Shown here one piece after another: positions 30,753 through 41,971 of a DNA stretch of 64,000 nucleotides. The notes beneath the pieces were generated by a model. It ran no database searches, was not told the origin of the DNA, and was given only the letters and a program-made list of their open reading frames with translations. Position 1 is the stretch's first letter. Every line of letters begins with the position of its first letter. Made by a program: the position numbers and the translations under genes. Source of the DNA: Maylandia zebra. Taxonomy: Eukaryota > Chordata > Actinopteri > Cichliformes > Cichlidae. The stretch is from contig NC_135182.1 of NCBI RefSeq assembly GCF_041146795.1, positions 374,501-438,500 on the forward strand, given 5' to 3'.

Positions 30753-33711
30753 GTGTGTGCGTGTGTGTGTGTGTGTGTGTGCGTGTGCGCGTGTGTGTGT
30801 GTGTGCGCGTGTGTGTGTGCGCGTGTGTGTGTGTGTGTGCGTGTGTGTGTGCGTGTGTGTGTGTGTGTGTGTGCGTGTGCGCGTGTGTGTGTGTGTGCGC
30901 GTGTGTGTGTGTGTGCGTGTGTGTGTGTGTGTGTGTGCGTGTGCGCGTGTGTGTGTGTGTGCGCGTGTGTGTGCGCGTGTGTGTGTGTGTGTGTGCGCGT
31001 GTGTGTGTGTGTGTGTGCGCGTGTGTGTGTGTGCGCGTGCGTGTGATATTGTTCCCGTTGCATTCATGCCTTTTTGTTTAAAGAGCTGCCTGTTGAAACA
31101 AAAGCTAGCTGTGAGGTAGGCGTTTACTAAACGTCTACTAACCGTGAAGTTTTGTACCGACTTCATCCTTTGACACACACACATATCTGAAAAACTGCTT
31201 AGTAGATTCATATATTTAAAAAGGCACCTATTTTCTAAATATCATTTTGTTGATGTGAAACTTCTTACCTCTCACTGTCCACAGACATTTGCTGCTTGGT
31301 TACCTTTAATAGGATATAGCTGAATGTAAGAAGTTTGTACCTCAGTTTGTCTGCTGCATGCAAACCAAATGAATGGAGTGATCACTGTGTGCAGGGGCCG
31401 AAGGGATCTCGTGGGCCCAAAGGGTTTCAAGGTCATCTTGGTCATGCAGGGCGTCATGGTCAGACTGGAGAACCTGGACTTCCTGGACAAGGTTTGTGAC
31501 AACACGTGTATCAGTTTTGAGCTACTTTAAAGTGCATGTAAATATATAGTCATGATATTGGTACAGAAGATGAAGATTTATAAAGTTGTATTTAAATTTC
31601 ATTTCACCAGAGAAGTCTGATTGAGGTTAGGAACTGCTTTTTAGACAGTGACGGCATCAGGGAGGCATGAAACTGTGCTGAAGAAACTATGTTCTGTAAT
31701 GTAATGATTTATGTTACAGAGAATACTCCCATCTACATCTCTACACGGTATAAAAATGTATATAATTACTTTTTGTTTCTTTGATCACGCCTTATTGTGT
31801 GACATTGTTTTTTCCAGATGTTTGCACAACCACTAAAGCCACAAGAACCATTTTAATGCTGCAGGTTTATATAACCTGTAATAATCCTTTCATGCAGCGT
31901 AATAATCGGTATAAAACCACACTTTAGTTCACACTTCATTTCATCACTGTTTACATGTTTAAACAAAAACTTCCTGGAGCGTCTGCAGTTTATCCAAAAC
32001 ACTGCAGCAAGGCGAACCATCGAAGTATTCACACACGTGACACCGCTGCTGATACAGCTGCACTGGCTCCCCATCGAGTCCATTTCAAGATTCTGGTTCT
32101 GACCTTCAGAGCTCTTCATGGACAAGCACCAGCTTACATCATTAAAGGTCTGCAGCCCTGTGTCCCCAGCAGCTCCCTGAGGTCATGTGATCAGGGCCTA
32201 CTTGTTATTCAGTGTACAAGGCTGAGAACTGAGGGAGACAGAGCTTTAGCCCCTGTGGCTCCCAGACTGTGGAACTCTCTCCCACTGAGCGTAAGATGTG
32301 TGGACTCGGTAGTTTCTTTTTAGAGCTGCATTTTGTCTGTTTCTGTTTTATACTTTGTCATCCTTGTGTCAAGCACTTTTTGATCTTTTATCTAGAAAGG
32401 TGCTATATAAATAAAGTTTTACTTAGTTACACATTATTTAATAGGGCAATGTCGTTCAGGCCAACGACGCAAGCATGGAGCAGTCATACATACCCAGAAA
32501 GGATAAAGCTGTGACATGATGGCCTTGTTGAAACCACTTAAAATATAAACTTGTTGGCAGAAAGCTGATTATGCCTTGTGTTTTCTTAGTGTATATCCTA
32601 CCAGGCATGGAGGGAGAAACAGGAAACCCAGGTCCTCCAGCCACATGCAACTGTTCACAGGTTCAGAGCCCACAACGATTGGTGGTCAGCGTGCACACGG
32701 TCAGTGTCACACTCTGGTTAAACTGTATTACTCTGCTGGGGAGTAATCTTTACACCATCTCATCCCAGTGCATTTTTTAAAGCAAGACTTTTGTTTTATT
32801 GGATCTGAAAGAGTGTGGAGCAGCACACCCACAGCAACACAGACAAATGGACCAGAATTCACACATGCTAGCTTACCATGGACCTTCTATGAAATGTGAT
32901 TCTAGCTATGATGACCCAGCAGCTCTGGATTCCTCATTTTGAAACCACTGCCACCAGTAAGCTTTAAACAAGTCACAGAATAGTTCTGCATGCCATGAGG
33001 TTCATGTGCTTGTTCAGTTACATGTTCAGTTAGGCTGTAATCGAATTTCTAATTTGTAAACAAAGCAATTCTTGCATGACTGCTCGTGTTGTGACAGCTG
33101 TCAATCAAAGCGGCAGTAATCCTTGGTCCAAACACAGGAGCTATAAATGTTTTCACCCCACGTGCAGTTGTCATGACGAGGAAAACAGCTGGAGACCTGG
33201 ACTTTGTACCGTTGTGGAAACAAATCCTTTTGACCTCAGCAGGCTCATGTGTCACTCTGCAGGTGTTTGTTGCGGATGGAGAGAAAGCGATGAGAAGGCT
33301 GCGCGTGGAGAATGTGATGGTGCTTCGCACGGACAAAAAGGCTCTGTACATCTACACTGAGTCTCAGTGGATCAACGTATTGGTAACACACAGCAACAAT
33401 TGAATGGAAACACAAGATCCAACACACAATACACAACTGTCTGATGTTTAATGAAGAGTCTCTGTGTTGCTCTCTGTCCACACAAACACACGATTTGAGT
33501 GTTTCTTCTTCCACATACTGAAGCTTTAAATTATTATTGATTATGATAATGATTATTCTTTTTTTTTTATTTTGGCAACAAGCACAAATCGGTGTAGCCC
33601 ATATATCAACAGCTACGCAGCTCGAAGTGGGGGGCAGGCTTTATTAACAGTCACAGTGTCGTCTTTTCTGTGTGTTTTCCCTGCATGGAGCAGCAGGATC
33701 CCCGACACTGA
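27604..33711 (+). CDS. COLQ-like collagen (AChE collagen-tail-like), 12+ exons
   Basis: Predicted exons: 27604-27716, 27929-27970, 28054-28080, 28176-28247, 29871-29936, 30189-30215, 30292-30336, 30422-30457, 30538-30618, 31395-31491, 32605-32699, 33263-33382 and 33694-33711. All have AG/GT borders and compatible phases, giving about 279 residues. The first exon encodes one Cys and [11 protein letters not shown], like the COLQ proline-rich domain that binds acetylcholinesterase subunits. Then come about 55 Gly-X-Y triplets; exons of 27, 36, 45, 72 and 81 bp are collagen-like. A CNC motif and [13 protein letters not shown]...[14 protein letters not shown] resemble the COLQ C-terminal segment (VFVVNN...RSLYF...GWLPI). 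The frame then ends QDPRH, without the COLQ Cys-rich domain. The signal-peptide exon was not found. Likely a secreted trimer; whether it binds a cholinesterase is inference. Confidence 0.75.
28395..28585 (+). repeat. LINE/SINE 3' tail fragment in intron
   Basis: AAAAGGGAGTTTTTCCTTCC, then CTTGCTCACAGGGGGTCATA and ACGCCTTGAGGTAACTG with TTGTGATTTGGCGCTGT. The same tail occurs at 46066-46225 and, in part and inverted, at 7320-7392. It lies in an intron of the collagen gene. Confidence 0.75.
28804..28956 (-). repeat. SINE fragment in intron
   Basis: The reverse complement matches the 3' half of the tRNA-derived SINE at 36689-37000 (GTGGCTACAATGTAGCTGCC, AAAGCGCTTTGGGGTCCTTA). The tRNA-like head is absent. 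Confidence 0.8.
28960..29870. other. Intron sequence, no further feature
   Basis: Intron of the collagen gene between its exons at 28176-28247 and 29871-29936. The C-rich part 29440-29640 has overlapping short frames but no conserved motif. Confidence 0.5.
30706..31048. repeat. Long (GT)n tract with regular GC interruptions
   Basis: About 340 bp of alternating purine-pyrimidine sequence, mostly GT with periodic GCGT and GCGC steps, in the intron between the collagen exons at 30538-30618 and 31395-31491. Long translations through this tract (poly Cys-Val, poly Thr-His) are artefacts. Confidence 0.95.
31955..32425 (+). pseudogene. L2 LINE C-terminal fragment in intron
   Basis: The frame reads [40 protein letters not shown] and [20 protein letters not shown], the C-terminal block of L2 ORF2. 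It ends with a 3' UTR and AAAGGTGCTATATAAATAAA. It lies in the collagen intron between 31491 and 32605, in the same orientation as the gene. Confidence 0.88.
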
Positions 33712-34325
33712 CGGCATACTGAAGCTGAACCAGACCTCCAGCCTCAGCTGTCCATTAGCAGCGTCTGACCAGCTCCTCTAACATTTACAAGCATTCCCTT
33801 GGATTTGTGTGACCACTCTAATATGACCTATAAATATCCTTTTGTGAAAACTCGAGCTGAAAGGTTTTTTCCACCAAGTTGGTGTTGTGGCCTGATGAGT
33901 GACGGAAGGCTCATCAGCGTTGTCTAATTGTCCATCACAGACTGTTGGTCACTGAACATCCTCGGGATCACCCCTGCAGCAGTTCTAACTTTAGTAATCA
34001 CCATCATTTACAAAGTTTACATGTTATATTTGATAAGATCTGACAACTGAAAGCATAACGTCATCAGGACTGTGCTGTGTGACTCTCCTGAGGTCACAGA
34101 GTAAGGAGGCTCATTTCCTCACAGACACAAACAGAAGTCACTTAAAATAATGTTCCTGTATCGTTTACCTTTCCAGACCTGGAAGCTATGCCTGTCTTTT
34201 GTCTCAACTGATGATTTATGCATGCATCATTTAAAAGCACTTAAACAAGTCTTCATCATAACACACCAAAAGGAAAGTGTTTCTTTCTTGTGATGCTGCA
34301 GTGATCCACCTCCTACAAAGAGCTC

Positions 34326-34331
34326 AATAAA
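34326..34331 (+). terminator. Poly(A) signal of the COLQ-like gene
   Basis: AATAAA lies 615 bp after the predicted stop codon, followed by a T/GT-rich stretch. It is the first canonical signal on this strand after the stop. Confidence 0.55.
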
Positions 34332-34423
34332 AACAAATACTTTGTCTTACCTTGTTGTGAACATGCTTGTTTGTTTGCTGCGATTAACAACCTGCTCTGC
34401 CACCTGATCTGCAGCCACACCTA

Positions 34424-36026
34424 CAGTGGGGCAAAAAAGTATTTAGTCAGCCACCGATTGTGCAAGTTCCCCACCTAAAATGATGACAGAGGTCAGTAAT
34501 TTGCACCAGAGGTACACTTCAACTGTGAGAGACAGAATGTGAAAAAAAAATCCATGAATCCACATGGTAGGATTTGTAAAGAATTTATTGGTAAATCAGG
34601 GTGGAAAATAAGTATTTGGTCACCTCAAACAAGGAAAATCTCTGGCTCTCACAGACCTGTAACGTCTTCTGTAAGAAGCTTTTCTGTCCCCCACTCGTTA
34701 CCTGTATGAATGGCACCTGTTTGAACTCATCATCTGTATAAAAGACACCTGTCCACAGCCTCAAACAGTCAGACTCCAAACTCCGCCATGGCCAAGACCA
34801 AAGAGCTTTCGAAGGACACCAGGAAAAGTATTGTAGACCTGCACCAGACTGGGAAGAGTGAATCTACAATAGGCAAGCAGCTTGGTGTGAAAAAATCAAC
34901 TGTGGGAGCAATCATCAGAAAATGGAAGACATACAAGACCACTGATAATCTCCCTCGATCTGGGGCTCCACGCAAGATCTCATCCCGTGGGGTCAAAATG
35001 ATCATGAGAACGGTGAGCAAAGATCCCAGAACCACACGGGGGGACCTGGTGAATGACCTGCAGAGAGCTGGGACCAAAGTAACAAAGGTCACCATCAGTA
35101 ACACACTACAACGGCAGGGAATCAAATCCCGCAGTGCCAGACGTGTTCCGCTGCTGAAGCCAGTGCATGTCCAGGCCCGTCTGAAGTTTGCCAGAGAGCA
35201 CATGGATGATACAGCAGAGGATTGGGAGAATGTCATGTGGTCAGATGAAACCAAAGTAGAACTTTTTGGTATAAACTCAACTCGTCGTGTTTGGAGGAAG
35301 AAGAATACTGAGTTGCATCCCAAGAACACCATACCTACTGTGAAGCATGGGGGTGGAAACATCATGCTATGGGGCTGTTTTTCTGCCAAGGGGACAGGAC
35401 GACTGATCCGTGTTAAGGACAGAATGAATGGGGCCATGTATCGTGAGATTTTGAGCCAAAACCTCCTTCCATCAGTGAGAACTTTGAAGATGAAACGAGG
35501 CTGGGTCTTCCAACATGACAATGATCCAAAACACACCGCCCGGGCAACAAAGGAGTGGCTCCGTAAGAAGCATTTGAAAGTCCTGGAGTGGCCTAGCCAG
35601 TCTCCAGACCTCAACCCCATAGAAAATCTGTGGCGGGAGTTGAAAGTCCGTGTTGCTCGGCGACAGCCCCAAAACATCACTGCTCTCGAGAAGATCTGCA
35701 TGGAGGAATGGGCCAAAATACCAGCTACTGTGTGTGCAAACCTGGTAAAGACCTATAGTAAACGTTTGACCTCTGTTATTGCCAACAAAGGTTATGTTAC
35801 AAAGTATTGAGTTGTATTTTTGTTATTGACCAAATACTTATTTTCCACCCTGATTTACGAATAAATTCTTTACAAATCCTACCATGTGGATTCATGGATT
35901 TTTTTTTCACATTCTGTCTCTCACAGTTGAAGTGTACCTCTGGTGCAAATTACTGACCTCTGTCATCATTTTAGGTGGGGGAACTTGCACAATCGGTGGC
36001 TGACTAAATACTTTTTTGCCCCACTG
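34424..36026 (+). mobile_element. Full-length Tc1 element, DD34E, intact transposase
   Basis: A 1603-bp transposon with TA on both sides (34422-34423 and 36027-36028). Inverted repeats of about 200 bp begin CAGTGGGGCAAAAAAGTATT and differ at only a few positions. Each holds an outer motif and an inner related motif (GTGGAAAATAAGTATTTGGT; about 34597-34621 and 35828-35852), the IR/DR layout of Sleeping Beauty-type transposons. Near-identical arms plus an open transposase suggest recent movement. Confidence 0.95.
34788..35810 (+). CDS. Tc1 transposase, 340 residues, uninterrupted
   Basis: A cut-and-paste transposase of normal Tc1 length. Start [20 protein letters not shown]; two N-terminal helix-turn-helix regions (about residues 1-115) with a GRPR-like element as SGAPRKIS between them; catalytic domain with the first Asp in [12 protein letters not shown], a Gly-rich [18 protein letters not shown], second Asp in [11 protein letters not shown] and Glu in [15 protein letters not shown]. 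The Asp-Glu spacing is 34, the DD34E signature. The frame is open from start to stop with no obvious defect. Whether it is expressed or active cannot be judged from sequence. Confidence 0.95.
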   Translation: MAKTKELSKDTRKSIVDLHQTGKSESTIGKQLGVKKSTVGAIIRKWKTYKTTDNLPRSGAPRKISSRGVKMIMRTVSKDPRTTRGDLVNDLQRAGTKVTKVTISNTLQRQGIKSRSARRVPLLKPVHVQARLKFAREHMDDTAEDWENVMWSDETKVELFGINSTRRVWRKKNTELHPKNTIPTVKHGGGNIMLWGCFSAKGTGRLIRVKDRMNGAMYREILSQNLLPSVRTLKMKRGWVFQHDNDPKHTARATKEWLRKKHLKVLEWPSQSPDLNPIENLWRELKVRVARRQPQNITALEKICMEEWAKIPATVCANLVKTYSKRLTSVIANKGYVTKY

Positions 36027-36039
36027 TACATACATAGCC

Positions 36040-36688
36040 TTCCAATTTTCAAAACAGTTGTCAAACTTATGATTGTCACATTGAGGTGAGATTTGTAAAA
36101 CTAACCTGGTTACACTCTCTTAACAAGGAAACGTCCATATAACTGCAAAACATGGAAATAGTTTCTTTTGCTTGCCTGTCTTCAGCTCTCTTTGCTGGCT
36201 TCTAATGGACCACATCCCCACAGTGTTTCTGTTAGTAACATGACTGAGCATACACAGTTTCTCAGAGAGAAAGATTGGCAGAGGTTCACCAAGCTGCAAA
36301 AAACTGTCTACATCATCAAACACCAGGCGACGGCTGTTCTCAGATGTTAAAGACGGGTGGGTCCTACACTATGCTAAACCCGGCTCTCCTCAATGTTTTA
36401 TGTTGGTGCCATCAAATTCAAAAGGAACTTATGGGCTCAAATTGTGGTCATAAATATTTTGTACTTGTAAATCAGTTTTGTATGTGTAAAAAGATTTGTG
36501 TGTGGACTTAGCCAAAAATATGTGTGAAACTGCACTCTAGTTTCAAGTTACAAGTATGAATTTTGACCCTATTTTTCTTCCTTTCAGCTGATTGGTCAAT
36601 GTCATGTCAATCACAAATTTAACAATCCAATCAGAGAACAGATGGGTTTTCTGTCAGAGGGGTGCTATTTTGAACTGTAGGTCTTATG
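36040..36688. other. No feature recognised
   Basis: Unique-looking non-coding sequence between the Tc1 element and the SINE. Only short frames without motifs. Confidence 0.45.
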
Positions 36689-37000
36689 GGCGATCGTGGC
36701 TCAAGAGTTGGGAGTTCGCCTTGTAATTCGAAGGTTGCCGGTTCGAGCCCCGGCTTGGACAGTCTCGGTCGTTGTGTCCTTGGGCAAGACACTTCACCCG
36801 TTGCCTACTGGTGGTGGTCAGAGGGCCCGGTGGCGCCAGTGTCCGGCAGCCTCGCCTCTGTCAGTGCGCCCCAGGGTGGCTGTGGCTACAATGTAGCTGC
36901 CATCACCAGTGTGTGAATGTGTGTGTGAATGGGTGGATGACTGGATATGTAAAGCGCTTTGGGGTCCTTAGGGACTAGTAAAGTGCTATATGAATACAGA
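36689..37000 (+). repeat. tRNA-derived SINE, near full length
   Basis: The head is tRNA-like, with an A-box-like TGGCTCAAGAGTTGG (about 36696) and a B box GGTTCGAGCCC (36740-36750), the internal promoter of RNA polymerase III. The body has CTGTGGCTACAATGTAGCTG and AAAGCGCTTTGGGGTCCTTA, and the tail AAGTGCTATATGAATACAG. Truncated relatives occur at 4192-4375, 28804-28956 and 56128-56325. It would move with proteins of a partner LINE. Confidence 0.85.
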
Positions 37001-37204
37001 CATATCATGTCTGACAGAGGAAAACTCTACAGAACTAAACCAGATGTAGTACAGATGAACTTTATATAGACAAAGCAAAATGTGCCTTCATTAGTTCAAG
37101 GGCTAAATGGATTGTCGTTGTTGTTGTTGGACCAACAGACTATCAAAAACTATATTAATAAACAATTATATTAATATTTCTATTCAGCCCTCTACACTAC
37201 AAAT

Positions 37205-39400
37205 TATTCCAGTTCAGAAACCAATTCTTTTTTTAGTTCTATCCGGGGAAAAATCCTCAAATTGATACGTACTTTAAAATTCTCAATGAGTCTGAAATCA
37301 CTTTGGCTGAATTGGATGCTGCTGTTTCCCAAATGGCGAGTGGTAAATCACCAGGTCCCGACAGAATCACAATTGAATTTTACAGACATTGTGACATTAA
37401 AGATTACTAGAGGTATTTAATGAATGTATAAATGATCACATGCTTTCTCCAACTATGAAACGAGGAATAATTTCTTTACTTCCTAAACCAAACAAGGACT
37501 AGTTTATGCAAGTTAGCTCATGTTTATGCCAACAGATTAAAAACAGGAATAACTCAAATAATAGACGAGACACAGTCAGCCTTTATAAAAGGACGTCATA
37601 TCCACCATCATACCCGTTTAGTATTAGATATGTTGGATTACAATTATTTAATTCCTCATGATAGCCTTATTTCCTGATTTCTTTAAAGCTTTTGATTCTT
37701 TGGAGCATAATTTTTTGTTTAAAGCTCTGGAGTCTGTGGGTTTTGGTCCCAGATTTGTTAGTGTAGTGAAAATGTTGTGCAAAGATATAACAAGTAGTAT
37801 TGCACTCGATCAAGGGTTTTCTAATAGTTTTAAAATGAATCGTGGCTAATAGTAATGCCCTATTAGCCCGTTATTGTTTATTGTTGCAGCCGAAATGCCA
37901 TTTATATCAAACTCTCTTCAGATCTGGAAGGAATAAACATTCTTGATAAAGAATTTAAAATTTGCTGATGACACGGCCTTATTTCTAAAGAATGTAAATA
38001 TGGTCTCTATTGCAATTAATAAAATCCTTTCATTCTCAAAGCAACCAATTCCATTATATTCAGCTTTATCTGGAAAAATAAAACACATTATATACGCAAA
38101 TCACAATTAGTTAAAGACTATGAAAACAGGGGCTTGAAAGCTTTAGACTTTGAATCCATTATTGCTGCGTTCAGGCTCAGATGGATGAACGACTGCATTT
38201 CCCTCAATCTATGTGGTGCTATAATCCAAACAAACTCTTTAATAAGCTCGGGGTAGATTTTATGCTCAGATGTGATTTTGAAATGTTTAAGATTCCTTTT
38301 AAGTTGTCTAGTTTCTATAAGCAAGCTTTGAATTTTGGGAAACTAATTTTCACCCGCAATTCTGTGTTGTGGAATAACAGGGTCATAGTCATCAATAAGA
38401 GTCCTTATTTAAATCAGACTGGTATGATAGCGGTGTGTGTTTGTTGTTGATCTGCTTGATAAAAACAGAAACTTGCTATCTTATGAAGAATTTATTGATA
38501 AATATAAAATAGACGTTTCATTTAATAATTATAATGTTTGTAAAGCGATACCCACACCACTGTTAAATCTTATCGTGAATACTTGAAAGATTTCACTAAT
38601 AAGAACATGCTCACCTTCACTGACGATAGGTAATACCTCAATAAAGGACAAACAATTTAATCTCTAATACCTGTAAGCAAACAGTATTCTGTAACTATAA
38701 TGTCAATGTCAGACATGACCTCGATAACACGTTGAAAGAAAAGTCATTTTCTTTTTACCTAAAGTAGCCACCTGTGCCTAAAATGAAAGAAACACTTCTT
38801 ATCTGACATTTATCCAGTTGGAGAACTCCTGTATAAAAGGTTTAATTTAGAGGCCGACTCTTTTCTGTTCTTCCGATCCAGAAACATTAGAGCATCTATT
38901 TTTCACTTGTCAGTATGTTGATGCTTTTTGGTTTGAAATACTCTGCTGGGTTTCACTCAGATTTTCCAATACACCTTCCTTCACATCTAAGGATGTTCTT
39001 TACTTTATGGACAACCTGGACTCTGAAATCTCAGATGTTGTCAGTTTTGTAATAGTGCTGTGTATTTTATTCATTCATGTAAGTGGAAGATGCCTCTCCT
39101 CTGTTTACCATCTTCTTGAATTACTTTTGTCAATATTTTAAGTCACTCAAGCTTATTTCAAATATGAATAAAAAGACTGCTGTACTATGCTGTAAAATCA
39201 CAAAGTACTTGCTATTCTAATGTTCCTGCATGTGTCAAAAGGTCCATGTTCCTTATTATTTTACCGTAGAAACTTTTATTTTCTCCCAGTAAAGTTATGA
39301 CTTGCTTCACCATCTTTATAATGTAAATTGTTACAATTCTGGTCTGTTTCCTTGACTTGTTTTGTATATGAGAATTTCTTTCAATAAAGGTTTAAAAACA
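37205..39400 (+). pseudogene. Decayed L1-like LINE ORF2
   Basis: Frames with L1-type motifs appear in order: SGKSPGPDRITIEFYR near 37340, SFKAFDSLEHNFLFKALES near 37680 (motif A region), FADDTALFLKN near 37965 (motif C) and IWKNKTHYIRKSQLVKDYEN near 38070. Many stops, deletions and frame changes separate them. The 3' end has AATAAAGGTTTAAAAACAAA near 39384, a poly(A)-like end. It is long dead. Confidence 0.8.
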
Positions 39401-39407
39401 AAAAAAA

Positions 39408-39452
39408 CCCTGCAGGACACCAGCACTCGAGGCCTGGAGTTGCCCACCCCTG
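39408..39452. repeat. hAT MITE end fragment
   Basis: CTGCAGGACACCAGCACTCG followed by AGGCCTGGAGTTGCCCACCC matches the terminal inverted repeat of the hAT MITE at 55099-56857. Only one end is present, directly after the L1-like tail. Confidence 0.7.
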
Positions 39453-39470
39453 CTATAGACAAACTACACT

Positions 39471-41466
39471 TTTTGCTGATCAACTTGATCAACTCATTTT
39501 GTGGATGTTTTATAAACAAAGACTGCAGCATAAATGTAATATCACACACTGTAAGCATACAGCACTGTGTGCATTTCGTTGCATCAGTTTACCCTCTAAC
39601 AGGCATGCTCATGATGGAGTTCTGCTAGCTTGCCAGAAACATGGATCCACACACTAACACGGCTTACAGACCTGTGTACAAACGTTCAGATGTGCACACG
39701 TTTGAATCATTTCTCCTTTATTTTAAATGCAACAGCAGTCGTGACACCAAACAGCTCTGCTGGGTGTCCTTGAGCAAGACATTTTCAAGACATCAATCAG
39801 CGTCAAACTGTATCTCGAGTGTCGCTGAAACACACCGAGTGAGTACTTTCCTGCAGGGCAGTGGGTTATAGAAGTATTTCTCTCAGGTGAATCCCTCCAA
39901 ACTCCCCAACAATATCACAAAACAGGTGGTTGAAATGTTAAAACAAACTTAAACCATTTTCTCACCATAATTACAAACCGGAGGGGAAAACAACTGAAAG
40001 CTGAGATGATTGCCAAACTGGGGCAGGAATATCATATTTTTGGCATCTGTGCTGGTGCAGTGGTGGTGACATGTCATGCAGAGGATTTTCATCATTTCAT
40101 TCAGGATTAAAAACTGGAAGGTAGAGACAGAGTGAGGTTAAGCGGCACATGAAATAGAAAAGAAAGATCAGAAAATGGATTTAAAAACTTTATCAAAAAT
40201 GACAGAGCAAGTTTCAGTAACTATAAGAGTGGAAGGATGAGACGAAACCTGAAACGTCCTGCTGCTACTCTAACCACATGTACCCTCTGACTACTACCAG
40301 AAGACATGTTGCTAAAAACAGAGTCATTCATGTGTGACTTTATCTACTGACTTACAAAGGCTAACTGCGATAGCTGACTAGTGTCATGGGTTGTATCCAC
40401 ACTCTTAGCACCAGAGAAGTGTATTTTTTTAACAGGGTGCTCTTTCCTCGTGTCAGGCAGTGCTGAAAAATATCCGCAATCATTTCCCACAGCCCCCAAA
40501 ATATTATTTTAACCAAACGTTAACCCCAAATGTTTGTACATGTGGGTGGGATCCTGCAACCAGTGAATCTTGTAGGTGAACAGTTCACAGAGCTGTCACC
40601 TTAATCTGATAGATATTTCAACTCCAAAGGTTAACATCAGGGCTCAGTGTGAACAGTGTTACTGTTTAAACAGGGCTCAAAAGACTTGCAGTTGACTGAA
40701 GCCCCATCTATTCTTTAAAACAAAAAACCACCACCAGGGGGCGCAAAAGTAAATAGAAAAGTGAAATTGTGCATTTCATGGTTCTATGAGTTAATTGCAC
40801 CTGAACCTGTCCTAATAGAAGCTGTTGTTATTTTCAAAAGCACGTTCCAGCAATGGAACATTAAGGCCAACAGAGAGCTGTGCTACTCTCGGTCATCCTA
40901 TCAGGTTGTTGCCCCATAAAAGCTCGAGATGAGTGTTTTTTGGCTACATCGTCACACAAAGATGCTAGTGAGTATGTCACAGATCATACGAGTCCAGGCT
41001 TTAGGGTGGTCAGGGCGTGATGTAAACACAATGCTTTTAACAGTTAGCATGTTGCTTTTCAGGCACTTGTTCCCAGCATATCCTTTAGTGTTTGATTACT
41101 TTAGTGGTCGCACACTTTCGCTAACTAACAAAGTGACTGAAGAGTTAAAACAACACACACTCGTACAGTCTTCTTTCATTGGTGGACTGTTAGGCTTGGG
41201 CAGCATCTTTGTCATATTTTACCAGGTTATTTCATGTTTGGATTTTTTCTATGTACTTTGTCTGCATCTCGCCCCCACCCTGACCCCAGCTTGCACAGTG
41301 GGAAAGTAGCATGTAAATTTCACTCAGCCATGACCCAGAAAAAACTAATTACTGACACTGACACAGCTTACACATGGAAGGCTAGCATCAGCTGGTGCTA
41401 GGACTTCAAACATTAGTCACACGCGGGGTGGTTTTCTTACTGTGAGATTGCTGCATCAGTCTACAT
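39471..41466. other. Intergenic, no gene recognised
   Basis: Two kilobases between the LINE and a hAT MITE. The longest frame (40929-41309) has no start context or motif that I can support. No repeat pair was found here. Confidence 0.45.
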
Positions 41467-41785
41467 CAGCGGTCCCCAACCCCTGGGCCTCGGACCGGTA
41501 CCGGTCCGTGAGTTGTTTGGTACCGGGCCGCGAGAGTTGAGGCTCAGGTGTGAAATGTATAGTTTTCAGGGTTTTTATCGGTTTTCAGCGTCATTTTGTT
41601 ATCGTTTTTATCGTTAACTCTGTTTTCCTGGGTCTTTTCACGTGTGTTATGAATAAATCTTCTTTTTTCGGTACCGGTACTAGTTTTATTTTGTTGTATT
41701 TATCCGCGACACCTTAAAGGCCAGTCCACGAAAATATTGTCGGGCATAAACCGGTCCGTGGAGCAAAAAAGGTTGGGGACCTCTG
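41467..41785. mobile_element. hAT MITE with exact 8-bp target duplication
   Basis: A 319-bp non-autonomous element beginning CAGCGGTCCCCAACCCCTGG and ending GGTTGGGGACCTCTG, flanked by GTCTACAT at 41459-41466 and 41786-41793. The 8-bp duplication and the CAG...CTG ends indicate the hAT superfamily. No frame. Confidence 0.93.
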
Positions 41786-41965
41786 GTCTACATTATAATT
41801 TCCATTTAACCCATTTCCATTGAAGCTGGCTGCATGAGCACATTTGATGAAAGAGAGGCAGGTCTGACTGTGAAACGCTCTTCGGCTAAGGACTTGTCAG
41901 TTACAAGTATACCTGATAAACACAGCATGACAAGGATTTACATAATGAACTTAATGAATGAACTT

Positions 41966-41971
41966 TTTATT
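41966..41971 (-). terminator. Candidate poly(A) signal of raph1
   Basis: AATAAA on the minus strand, about 1.4 kb beyond the raph1 stop codon. The 3' UTR would then cover roughly 43354-41950. No nearer canonical signal was noticed, but alternative signals may be used. Confidence 0.4.

Noticed and set aside
30380..31211. Long Cys-Val and Thr-His frames
   Set aside because: Produced by the GT/GC microsatellite; not proteins.
31818..31866. Possible extra exon of the COLQ-like gene after TTTTTTCCAG
   Set aside because: Has acceptor and donor-like ends but encodes no Gly-X-Y; direct joining of 31491 to 32605 keeps the collagen frame.
33572..33781. 69-residue frame ending SLSCPLAASDQLL as the C-terminus of the COLQ-like protein
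   Set aside because: It needs a phase that the upstream exon (ending at 33382 in phase 0) does not provide; in the proper phase the stop is at 33709-33711.
34769..35716. 315-residue minus-strand frame
   Set aside because: Antisense shadow of the intact Tc1 transposase.
36689..36765. Functional tRNA gene
   Set aside because: It has A- and B-box-like motifs but continues into a SINE body and does not fold as a complete tRNA by eye.
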